This document shows positions 1 to 10,786 of a stretch of DNA of 64,000 nt, one piece after another. Below the pieces are notes generated by a model that was given only the letters and a program-made list of their open reading frames with translations, ran no database searches and was not told the origin of the DNA. Source of the DNA: Holacanthus passer (lineage: Eukaryota > Chordata > Actinopteri > Pomacanthidae); contig JAFREQ010000042.1 in assembly GCA_025331565.1 (NCBI GenBank), forward strand, positions 342,001-406,000, in the 5' to 3' direction. Position 1 is the stretch's first letter; the number at the start of each line of letters is the position of its first letter. A program made the translations under genes and the position numbers.

Positions 1-36
1 TCCGTGCTCGACCAGGTGAGCTACCTGGGCGCCCTG
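1..36 (-). repeat. Head of a tRNA-like SINE, cut by the window edge
   Basis: Read on the minus strand, this stretch contains GGTAGCTCACCTGGTCGAGC, which resembles the A-box region of a tRNA (TAGCTCA..TGG..GAGC). I recall similar tRNA-derived SINE heads being common in teleost genomes. The body of the element would lie to the left of the window. A short open frame on the plus strand ends in a stop at 43-45, but it matches no protein I know, and an A-box explains the sequence better. A comparison with a fish repeat library would settle it. Confidence 0.45.
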
Positions 37-1309
37 CCACAATAACGAAACACAAAACAAAAAAACACCTTAACTGACAACCCACTTATGACCTTTTCCC
101 AGGATTTGTAACCTAATGTCTTGATGCGAAGTGACATGACAACTGAGTAAACTCCATCTGTTAATGAAGACTGAAGGTTAAAAGCCTTAAAAGCTAGAAA
201 GTGGCCCTTGAAGTAAGATTTTTTTTGTCAAATGAATGATGTGTGGGGCACTATGTGTAACTTGTGTTTCTAATGACAGCCTTAACTTTGATTGATCAAC
301 TTATTCTATACCATTTTAGATTTAAAGCGATCTTCTTTCGTCGGGTTGAACAACTGGTTCCCTGTGAATCGGACAGTAAAAGTTTAAATCTTGAATCTGA
401 ACATTTTCGATGTTGCACAACTGAGCAACACAGATAAAATCCTCCATCATAGTAAGTGTTCATTTATAGAGCTATCAGTAGAAACGACAGTACATGTTCT
501 GAAAGAATCTGTTGAGACACTGTTTATCGTTAATGAATGAAGTAAAAATTATTCATCTGCAGAATTTGCCACAATGAGCAAATACAACTAAAGACATTAG
601 AGAGAGAAGCCATGTAGAAACTGACAAAATACAAAATTAGATCTAATTTATACACATGGTGATTGTCTCCCAACCCTACAAACTATAAATGGCATTAAAA
701 CTGAAGACGTCATGCTGTGAAATATTTCAGTATGTCATTTAGAATAACCAAAACTACAAATATCAATGTGGGCTGATAGATTCACAAGTGTCACTTAGAG
801 CTGAACACATGATCACAGCCAGTGAGGTTATATTTTTGTATAAAGCTGGTTATCATTTTAAATTGTTGATGACTCAGCACAACTGGCACATGTTTGGGTT
901 CAATACTGAGGCCTGTTTTAATGAAGCTGCTCACTGACCTCTTCCCTCATTAGTCAGCAAATTACACGAAGCATCCATTTCTAGTCAAAGCTGAAACTCA
1001 AGTTTAATAAACACATATTTTAACAATCAGTGCTAAAAATATTGTGACTTATGTTTCTGTTGAACTGTGTAATACTAAATATCCTACAGTGTATTCGGAT
1101 GCAGGCAGAAATCTCAGAGACAACTCTCCAAATCTTTGACACAAAAAAACTAAAACTGAGCAGAACAGAAAGCAGCAGAGAGAAAAGACAACGTCCATTA
1201 AATAATACTGTAAATTTAGCCAGATCAAGTGTTTGAACACAGATCTGCAGCCTCACCACATCAGATGGGTGTTGCTCCCTCCATGAAATGCTAACGCTAG
1301 CAGGCTGCC

Positions 1310-1372
<63 letters not shown>
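1310..1372. repeat. (GT)n(GA)n compound microsatellite in kpnb1 intron 2
   Basis: A short GT run passes directly into about 25 GA units. It sits just downstream of exon 2 of kpnb1, inside the intron. The spurious Ser-Leu and Arg-Glu frames across it are products of the repeat. Confidence 0.95.
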
Positions 1373-1379
<7 letters not shown>

Positions 1380-1540
1380 AGGGTGGAGGGAGGAAGCAGC
1401 AGAGGAGAAGCCGGGCGGGCTCCAGCTGTCCTGAGCTCCTCTCTGCTCCATCCACGCTGCTGCCCGCCTGCAGCAGCAGCTCTGTTAGCTTCAGCCCCCA
1501 CCCCGCACAGTAACACCACCACCATCACCACCATACTCAC

Positions 1541-2542
1541 CAGGTTCTCTATGGCCGCCTGCTCCAGAAACTTCTGTGCCGCCTCCAGTTCATTCCGATC
1601 TAAGGAGAGAGGGGGAGAGGAGGGAGAGGGCTGCTTCAGTGCACTGTTAGCTAATGAGCTGCCAGATATGTTAGCATGGAGGATAGCACTCGGCGTCAGG
1701 ACGGAGCCACAAACCGGCTGCTGAAACGTGTTCAGCGGCTGTTGTGAGCAGGAGACGCGGCCTCGTTCTGCTCGTTCTCCGCTAACGAGTCACAGCAGAG
1801 CCTCGTGTCGCTGAAGGTTCCGCCGCTCCGGAGAAACGCAGCGCGGCTCCAGCGTGTCTGAAGCGACACACTGTCGGTTAGCATGCTAACATTAGCCGGC
1901 CACCGGGGCACGTCTGGGGGGACGGAAATAAAGTTTACTGGACAAACAGCAAACCGCTTTAAAGAACACTAACTCGGTTTAAAGCTGTGGGAGATATTGG
2001 ATATAACACCCGGGGGAACTTTTCTCTGCTCTCCGCGGCTTAAAAGTGCCGTTAGCCCGGACAGTCGGGTGAAGAAGCGGCCGATAGTTTGAATGATACG
2101 AGCTAACGGCTAACGAGCTAGCAGAGCGGCTACATCAGGCATGGGCAGGTCGGCGCTGCTGTCCGGCTGCATGCGACTGTCAGACCTGCCTCCCCGGAGC
2201 TCCGGCCGCTTTTTGATGGTGTGACAACGAAGCCAGAGGCGATCCGAGCAGCCTTGTAGGTCGGTGACACGGCGATGAGACGGGCGCCAGAGTGCGGAGT
2301 CACCGGCGCTGTGTGCGGGGATCCAGGCCGGAACCTTAGCCGCGTTAGCATCACGAGCTAGCAGCCCGCTAACGAGACGTTTCCCTCCTCCGACTTCAAA
2401 CTTTCACCGGTTCACCGCAGCCGACAGCCGCCGCGCTCACAGAGCGGCTCCCGGCCGACTCCCGGTCTCGGGGGGCGGCCCGGCGAGCGGGCTGGTCCTC
2501 ACCTGGAGAGACGGTTTTCTCGAGGATCGTGATGAGCTCCAT
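1541..2542 (-). CDS. kpnb1: Importin subunit beta-1, exons 1-2 (5' partial gene)
   Basis: This is the start of the nuclear import receptor importin beta-1, which binds importin alpha, Ran-GTP and nucleoporins to carry NLS cargo through the pore. Exon 1 runs from the ATG at 2542 to 2503 and encodes MELITILEKTVSP plus one base, followed by a gtgagg donor. Exon 2 runs 1599-1541 and completes an Asp codon, then reads RNELEAAQKFLEQAAIENL, followed by gtgagt. The 33 residues are nearly identical to the first HEAT repeat of vertebrate KPNB1 as I recall it. The exon phases (1, then 0) fit. The remaining exons must lie left of base 1, so intron 2 is at least 1.5 kb. The start is secure because the family begins with this peptide. 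The upstream flank is GC-rich, as expected for a housekeeping gene. Confidence 0.93.
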
Positions 2543-2690
2543 TCCGCCGCCGCTCGTCGCTCGTTTCCGTTGCCGCGCAGCAGATTCTCTTCTTCCACGG
2601 AGCCGCAGCCACAGGGCGGGACCAGAGGCGGGACTTCCCCGGCTTCACTCGGACGCTGCAGGAAACGTTAGCGGCCGCGGCGCCGAGAAA
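1850..2690 (-). promoter_or_regulatory. kpnb1: GC/CpG-rich promoter region of kpnb1
   Basis: The region around the kpnb1 start codon is much richer in G, C and CpG than the surrounding DNA. It contains GC-box-like ggcggg elements near 2615-2635 just upstream of the ATG. It also holds many GTTAGC/GCTAAC hexamers, for example near 1880, 2050-2130 and 2340-2380. I see no clear TATA box. The boundaries are estimated by eye. Confidence 0.5.
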
Positions 2691-2691
2691 C

Positions 2692-2760
2692 GACTCGGAG
2701 AGAAAAAAATCAACTCGGACAGAAAAAAATCGACTCGGAGAGCAAAAACCGACTCGCAGC
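2692..2760. repeat. Three-copy tandem repeat of about 24 bp upstream of kpnb1
   Basis: Three imperfect copies of a unit of the form actcggagagaaaaaaatc lie side by side, about 150-220 bp upstream of the kpnb1 start codon. No coding function is apparent. Confidence 0.7.
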
Positions 2761-3359
2761 TTCTTCCGCGGCGCTTGTTCGCATCCTGTCGGAGGGAAAA
2801 AGGCCGCGCGCTGCTCTGCCGCGGAGGGATATCACGTCCTGACGCAGGGGGACGTGCTGCCTTCATGACTATCGGTCATTTGATCACTGTGCGGTCTGCA
2901 GAGACGCGGCAGAGAACAAATATTATATATACATATTAATTATACTTTACTATATTACACTGTACCGTAAATTAATATATTATACTGTACGAGTCTTCCC
3001 TCCACTACACCTTTAATGTCTACGTCATTGAAGGCCGCAGGTTGAAGTAAGAATGTTTTTATTTAAACTTGACTCGTCTGTTTGTAACGTGTTTAAAGGA
3101 GAAAAAGTTCTGTTGTTGTTTCAGTTGTTAAAGCTTCACGGTCAAACTGACAAATCATAACCGTCACTAACGGTTAAAGATACACAGGGTGACAAGTCCA
3201 GTATCACTTGAAACAGCACGAGGAACAGTGAATGCAGCAGCACGCACACGCGCCCCCGTTTGTTTCTCTGTCGCGCGCTCCGCCACGCACGCGCGGATGT
3301 GCACGTGCCTAACTCTAACAAAGTCTGTCAATGATAAACTGAAAGATTTAATATCCGGT

Positions 3360-4740
3360 TAAAGCAGGAGAAAGTACTTATTAGTACTTCTACTCAAATA
3401 TTACGCTGAAGTACATTTCTGAGGTACCTGAACTATTTACTATGTACTATTCTGCTGCTTTGTACTTTTACTTCTTTTACTTTCGTCTGCATCACAGGAA
3501 CATTTTGTATAGTTCAAACTGCTCAAATCTGAATCTTGACAATAATTATTAATAATGAATATTAATGTTATTAGTGAGTGTTGAGAGTTAAAATCTGACG
3601 ACACTTTAAAACTAAATCTTCATTTGTCCTCAAGTATGTCGACATGATCATTTTGTTTCCTGTAACATCAATAATTATCCGTTTGTTGTATTTGTCCTTG
3701 TTTGTTTTAGTGTGAATATTGAATGCATTGTGTTCTAGAAATAATTTTTTACTATAGTTTTTGTTCTAAAACAAGTGAGATCATTTCAAGTTCCTCATCT
3801 GAAGAAGTTTAGAGAATAAAGTGACATCTTGCTTGATTTTAGAGCACAAACCACTTCTTTCTTTTTTCTTCTTCTTAATATTTTATTTTGATATTTGATC
3901 ATCCAGTGCATTAAAAAATCTACTGAAGCAAAAGCACATAAGTATGAACAACAAATGTATTTAAGGCATCAAAAGTAAAAGTACTTGTTATCTTAAAGTG
4001 TTCAGTTATGGAGCCTTGAAGATATTTGATTCATCTTTATTATCTGGTGCAATAAAGAAAAATATTTTCTAGACTTTTCTGTTATTTTGTTGTGGAGAGA
4101 GAGCAGTGAGGCTTTGTGGACCTTTAACCTCTCAGAATACATCATACATTATGTTTTGTGTGTAAAATCAAAGTAACCAGTAACTAAAACTGTCAGATAA
4201 ATGTAGTGAAGTAAAAAGTCCAATATTTCCCTCTGAGATGTGGAGAAGAAAGTAGCAGGAAATGGAAACTCAAATAAAGCACCTCAAAACTGTACTTGAG
4301 TAAATGTACTTAGTTACTTTCCACTACTGTGATCATTATATGAAATAGTTAAAGTCTTCTTAACCTTGATCAGCTAACAATAAAATGCAGCTTAAACATT
4401 AATGCACAAGTGATAAAAATAAAAATGTTATATATCAAAACAAAACTCTGAGTACTTTTACTGTTGATACTTTAATTACTCTTTACTTCTTAAGCGCCCA
4501 ACCATATACATCAGTATTAATATTCTCACATTTTATGATAATATAACAATGACATGGGCCAATGAAGCAGAAAGAGTACTTTTACTTTTGATACTTGAAG
4601 TACACATTTCAGTTAATACGTTTTAACTTTTAAGTCAAATTTTGAATGCAAAACACTTAATGTTGTATTTCTACAGTTGTATTGATATTTTTTCTCCAGT
4701 AAAGGATGTGAATACTTCTTCCATCACTGCAGTTTAGTCT
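3360..4740. repeat. Dispersed repeat rich in AAGTACTTTTACT
   Basis: Most of this gene-free stretch consists of motifs such as agtacttttacttttgatac, ctcaaataaagcacctcaaa and gtacttgagtaaatgtactt, in at least two partly decayed copies. The block ends with a sequence like gaatacttcttccatcactg. Related sequence recurs near 27095-27150 and 59695-59825. I recall this as a very common percomorph dispersed repeat, but I cannot name the family. No gene is visible here. Confidence 0.7.
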
Positions 4741-7463
4741 TTAATGATGCATATTTTATAAACTCGTATGCTTTATGTGTGAAACCAGAAACACATCAAG
4801 CTCCTGCTCATATTTTTATCTACCTGCTATTTATATGATCAGATTGCACAAGTTAAATTCTTCCAGAACAAACAGAAACACAGCATGTAAAAACAAACCC
4901 ATTGCTTCTTTATTAGTTAGTCATTTTACAGTAGTCACTCATACGTAGCTGCCTTGAGTTGGTCTTTTTGTGTCACTTTTAACTTTTTGTTCCAACTTCT
5001 TCCTCATTTTTTCATCAACACAGCGGAAGAGTCATGGACAAAGTATAAAAAAAGAACAAAAAGCAAACAAAGAAAAATCGGGATAAAATGCCCCTTTTCA
5101 CAACAAAAACTACATTTGGCAAAAGGTGGATAAAAGTGATGATGATGATGATCCAGTGCATCTTTAAAACATCGGGAGATACAGTTTTTACTAAGATCGA
5201 AAACAGAAGATGAGATATGTCTGGACATCTGATTGGATAAGAGCTTTCAGGAGTCAGGGATTATCGTCCAATCAGATTTGTTTTCCTCACCTGCTGGCAG
5301 GTGAAGTCTGAAGCTGCGAGGCATCGATCCCCATTGTTACTAAAGTCACAGTAAAAAACAACTAAATCACAACTGAATACAAAAAATAAAATAGAAAAAC
5401 TGACCCATTCAGACTTTGAACACAGTGAAACATTGATCTGGTGTGTTTATGGCACAACGAGGCGTTTGGCTGGCGAGCAGCAGGACGTCATGGCGATTTA
5501 AACTTTAAATATTAATACTTTATTTTCCTGGACTCGGGCGGGTCCAGAACCTCGACCAGGGACCGGACAGGAAACCATGTGGTACCTCTACTGCACTGCT
5601 ACACCCTTAATTAATAAGAAGAATTAATGCTGTAACCAGCGATTCGTTTCATTACAGAGTCAAATGTCTGAAAATGGCGGGGGGGCGGAGATGTCTCCGC
5701 TCAAATATTCAAATATATTCAGTTTCCAACAATATGAGAACTCACTCTGAAATACACTGAACTGATCGACTGATCGTTTTAACTGGAATAATATTCATCT
5801 TTATTTGTCCTTAATAATCTCCAACCTCCATAATCTGTTCTGGAGCAAACTAACACCAGTTAGCTTAGCTAACAAGCTAGTTTCAGCTTGTTAGCCTTCA
5901 TTATAGTAAAGTCAGGATCTAATGTTGGTAGAACGTTTCCCTGTAACTTGATGAACTTTGTTCTTCAGTATTAATCAAATCTTGATTTGACTGATTTACA
6001 TACTGTGGTTAACATTTATCAACCTCCACTGCTCTTGTGACAAGCTAACGCCAGTTAGCTAGCTAGTGTTAGCTTGTTACCTCAGTTTGCTAACAGCTCA
6101 ATAATAAAAAAAAAATAAAATAGGATGACATGGAACCACTGAAACCAAACGTTAATTAGTTTGCTAGCTAATGTTGGCTAGCCAGTGATAAAGGCTGCTT
6201 TCCCGCTCCGAGTCTCAACCTAATTTAAATGGTAGATTCTGTTTGACATCTTTGTTCTTCAGCTTCTCTGATCACAGTGCAGCAGAGGTAACAACGAAAA
6301 CTCGGACACAATGCTGGAAACTGGCTAAAGTGGAACTATGAAGCTAACATGCTAACCAACATGCTAGCCAGCACAAAACGACCGAACTATTCAAGATTTT
6401 TCCATCATCATAAAAACTGCAGTCCATCATTTGTTTGGCTGTTTGATTCGAATGATGTCATGAATATTTCGCCCTCAGCGCCGCCGCCTCACCTGAGAAG
6501 AGTCAGGTCACACAGAACGAACAAGAAACCTCAGACAGCGTCAGCTCAGGTGACCCAACATGAATCTGATCAGCTTTCAACTTTCCCACCATCAGAAACT
6601 TCAGAGCCTCATTTATGAAAAACATCTGAGTTTCTCTTCACGACCAAAATCTGATTCTGACAAAACCAGAAACTTCCACTAATCTGTTGCTTTTATGTGA
6701 CACATCAAAATCCAAAACTTTGCTTTAATGATCCTGACATGAAACTTTTTCATAAGTGAGACCCTGAGAAAACTACAGAAGCTCATTTTAACCAGGAAAG
6801 CAAAACAGAGACAAAAAGGTAGGAATGAAAACTGAAAATAATCTTAATGGTAAATCAATATGAGATGAGTTTCAATATGGCTCAATAAGACAGCGAGTCG
6901 AGATCATGACTTTTTAAACCCCAATGATCAGATGCGGTGAAGATGATCAAATATAATCAAGATTACAAGATGAGATAAATCAGTTTTGAATTTGGGGAGA
7001 GAAAATCATGAGTTAATCTGACTTTAGTTCTATTATTCCTCACTTCTCATGTTTGTTCTTTTCCTGGCAGAAATGTTCTTCCAAAGCAAACAGATTCAAA
7101 TTCATCAATATAACTTGAACAATGCAGCAAAGAGGACGATCATAATGAAGAAAACAAACAACATGGATCATTTCAACGAATCAAAGCGCTGCACACAGAA
7201 AGAGTGGAGACACTCAAAAACAAAGCTGCTTTCTCTCCTGCCGGAATGTGTGTTTGGACTGGATGAAGTGCTGCTGCGGCACCAAAATAAATTAAAACCT
7301 GATTCAAAGAGAAACAAAACAGTCCTGAGAAAACATGATCGATCACTTCCCAAAAGAATCTGATTGGAGGTGACGAACACAGGCAGACGGATGATGCAGA
7401 TCGAAACAACAAAGAGGGGAAGATGAATGATTGAGGCGAATGTTGAAGACACTGAGGCTCAGA

Positions 7464-7464
7464 T

Positions 7465-7559
<95 letters not shown>
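7464..7559. repeat. (TC)n(AC)n compound microsatellite
   Basis: About nine TC units are followed by about 39 AC units with almost no interruption. It is one of the longest simple repeats in the window and is probably highly polymorphic. Confidence 0.97.
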
Positions 7560-7561
<2 letters not shown>

Positions 7562-7699
7562 GGAAGGAAAACACCTCAAACCTAAACCACACCTGAACAC
7601 GCTTCACCTGTGACGCCACCAGAAAACAGTCTTGCAAAAAATCTTGAAGTCGTCAGTCAGGGAGCTAATTAAAGGAACAGTCTGACATTTTAGACGATA

Positions 7700-7800
7700 T
7701 GTTTCATCTCCAGATGGGTCTGGTTAGTCTAGCTTAGCACAAAGACTGGAAGCAGGAGGAAACAGTCAGCTAAGACAAATCCACCTTCCAACACCAGTGA
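7700..7800 (+). repeat. Dispersed repeat copy with cttagcacaaagactggaag
   Basis: The core agcttagcacaaagactggaag, followed by a gga-rich stretch, recurs at 8805-8845 on the same strand and near 43155-43195 on the opposite strand. Three copies in 64 kb indicate an interspersed element. I recall the core as frequent in percomorph genomes, but I do not know a family name. Confidence 0.65.
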
Positions 7801-8789
7801 GTCTGATTGACAGGAGACGTTGCGGTTCAGGACCCTGACCCTAAGGTCGACACAGGACGCTGCTGAAGACACGGACTCTTGACCAGTCTGCTGACGACGG
7901 GGTTAAACCACTCAGAGGACTTCGTCCAGACAGCCTGCAAATACTACAGCCATTAATTCTTTACTCCTGTTTACAGGTGAAAGAGACTCGAACACTCGGA
8001 CTCGGTTGGTTGGAATTGTCTTTGCAGTCGTCGGGCCCCTGCTCTGACCTCCTGCAGACAGAGCTGCTCCTCCGTCTGAGTTCATACAATCACAACAAAC
8101 CTCGAACAGCCTGTGTGTACATTCATTAAACTCTGAGGTCACTCTGATCGACACTCAAAGATGTGAGGATAAACCTCAGCTGTCGTGACGGACGCTGACG
8201 GGTTCGTCAGTCCTCACTGGTCGGATTATTTTCTCACCAGAACTTTTGTTCTATAAACTTAGATGTATGTTGAGGAAACAGTCCATCTTCACGGTCTGAC
8301 GGCGACAGGTAGTTCTTTCATTGATCGATCTGATGATCGACCAGTCACATTTCAAGGAGCGGTTTTCACTGTTTTCTTATGGTTTACAGACGACACCATC
8401 AGTGGAGACAACAATCAGCAGATTAAAACCCCCCACAGACTGTGTTCCATCTTACTGCTGCCTCTGATCTGGCGACATTGTCTAGGACGCGCTCGTTCTG
8501 GTTGAACAAACTTTATCGGGATGGTCCGTGGAAAATCTTGGGGTTTGTTTCCATCCAGCTCCCAATCAGTCGACTGATCTGCAGCGTGTGAACATAAAGG
8601 TTTTGTGTGAAGAGGAAGGCTGATTGAAATGTGTGACTTCAGCATAAGATCAGGAAAAACGCAGCATCTGTCCATCTTAAAGAGAAATAATCCCGCAGAG
8701 AGACACATGAACGTCTCTGAGGAGCCGCACAGTTCCAGACTTCCATTAGAGATTCGTTCTTAAAGCAACAATCTAACATTTCAGGACTA

Positions 8790-8860
8790 TTCACTCCTGA
8801 TTCACGTAGCTTAGCACAAAGACTGGAAGCAGAGGGAAACTGTCCCGTTCACACTCATCT
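8790..8860 (+). repeat. Second copy of the dispersed repeat
   Basis: This copy shares gtagcttagcacaaagactg and the following gaagcag..gggaaactgtc with the copy near 7725. It starts after a similar lead-in (aatctaacatttcaggac). Confidence 0.65.
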
Positions 8861-9500
8861 TCTGATTGTGCAGGACACACAAATATCAGACTGTCCTTAT
8901 TTGAAACATCATTCCCAGAGACAAACAGAGACAGTTTCTGACTTCCTGTGTGTGTGTGGGGGGGGGGGAGTAACGTCACCTTTCAAACCACAGCAACTAA
9001 ATCTGGACAACACCAAGTACTGATTCTCCACATTTCCTTGTTCTGCAGCTACTAACAAGCAGGTGGATGTCTGGCATGATGGTTGGATGTTGGCTGGAAG
9101 GACAGAAGAAAGGAAGGAAGGACAGAAGGAAATGAGGGAAGGAAAGGAGTGTTGGGGGTGATGTTTCAAAGGTTAAGGGTCATTTACAGTAAACTACAGA
9201 TATATACACACACCCAAAATTGTACAGAGAACAAATATGTACATGCTCAGGTTTCTATTTTTTTAACTTTTACCAACAACATTCCAAAAATACGTTTCTC
9301 CTCCTCCTCCTCCTCCTCCTCTTCTTCTGTGGTCGCTGGACTTGCCGACAAAACAAAACCTTTTCCAACCTCAGAAGAAATGTTGCACAGGTCCCTCCTC
9401 CTCCTCTTCCTCACCTGTCTGTAGTGTAATGAGGCGGGAGGCGGGGCTTGTAGGCCATCTGGGCCAATGACTCAAGTGTCACATGACATGGAGGAGGACT

Positions 9501-10744
9501 TTAGCTGTTCTTTAGCAGCGTTCTGTCTTCAGGAGGACAGGAGGAGGAGGAGGCCGACGTGGAGGAGGAGGAGGATGAAGCAGCGACGGTGGCGGTGGCG
9601 GAGGAGGAGGACGAGGTGGAGGAGGAAGAGGAGGAGGCGTGGGAAGGGAAGGAGAGCAGCTGTCCAGTCTCAGAGGAGAGGAGGGAGCAGGAGCGCAGGT
9701 CAACCGTCTGCAGGGAGGTGCAGCGACGCAGCAACGGGACACACTGCTCCGTCACCTTCACACAACCTGAGACACAGAAACACAAACGACAGGAGACGAT
9801 GCATGAAAACACAAAACACTGTATTTCACGATATACTGATGATGAGCCTCTGTTGTTCCTTCATCACCATGAACTCACTCACTGTCGTTTATCTGGACTC
9901 AATCCCACAAACACAAAGACTCACTAGAGACCAAATGTGGATTCATCCGCCGCTGAAAATAGTCCCCAACAGATGAACTGCTTCCTCCTGTTTGTCTGAT
10001 AGAAACCACAGTGAGCAGCTGTTTGAGGAAACTAATGAACCTGTTTAAACATAAAATGATATGTTTGTGAGGTGTTTTTAAAGATTTATGTCTTTAGTAG
10101 GAACCAATGAGCTGGAAGCTGAGAGACGAACTGAGAGATGGACAAACATGTTGTTGGTTTGAGTCTGAATATGAAATGTTAAAAATATGTAGAAAACAGC
10201 AGACTCATAGTTCAAGTTTTATTGTTTAAGATCTGCTTCACTGCACTTACACTACTCACAAAACGTTAGGGATAGTCGGCCTTTGGGTGAAATTTCAGGA
10301 TGAACCTAAAATGCATTATAACCTTTACAGGTGAACTTAATGTGACCTTCTGTAAACTTTTGAATGCACATGTCCAATGGTTCAATGTTTCAGTTCTTTT
10401 TGCACAAGTTGCTTTTCTCTAACAAGGAGCTCAACGGCAAAATTCACAACAGGTATTTGATCCATGAATCGACCAATAAATTTCCTGGTTCAATTAGAAT
10501 TGGTATTTAAACAGTTCTGAAAACACTGTTTGGGACACTCATAGGCGTCCTGCTGCTGTCTGGTGTGGAGAAATGTCCAATGAAAACATTCTGTGTAGCA
10601 TGAAGTGACCAGCATCTACATCTGATCTTTTTCAGTGGCACAGGGCGACATTAAGAAGCAGGAGCAGGAGCAGGAGCAGGAGCTGGAGCAGGAGCTGGAG
10701 CAGGAGCTGGAGCAGGAGCTGGAGCAGGAGCTGGAGCAGGAGCT

Positions 10745-10786
<42 letters not shown>

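Larger units (their letters stand above)
4741..9500. other. Gene-free flank, possibly the long fbxl19 3' UTR
   Basis: No conserved coding exon is recognisable on either strand. On the minus strand, AATAAA-type polyadenylation signals occur near 5810-5815, 5519-5524 and 4908-4913, so part of this stretch could be the fbxl19 3' UTR, which would then be 3.7-4.6 kb long. It also holds GTTAGC-rich DNA (5850-6370), a long microsatellite, and two copies of a repeat containing cttagcacaaagactggaag. Transcript data would be needed to place the real 3' end. Confidence 0.4.

Noticed and set aside
1..45. Short plus-strand frame (SVLDQVSYLGALPQ then stop) as the end of a neighbouring gene
   Set aside because: The opposite strand carries a tRNA-like A-box typical of SINEs, the peptide matches no protein I know, and kpnb1 intron 2 must span this point.
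7173..7637. Val/Cys-rich open frame on the minus strand
   Set aside because: It is a translation of the (AC)n microsatellite, with no conserved sequence on either side.
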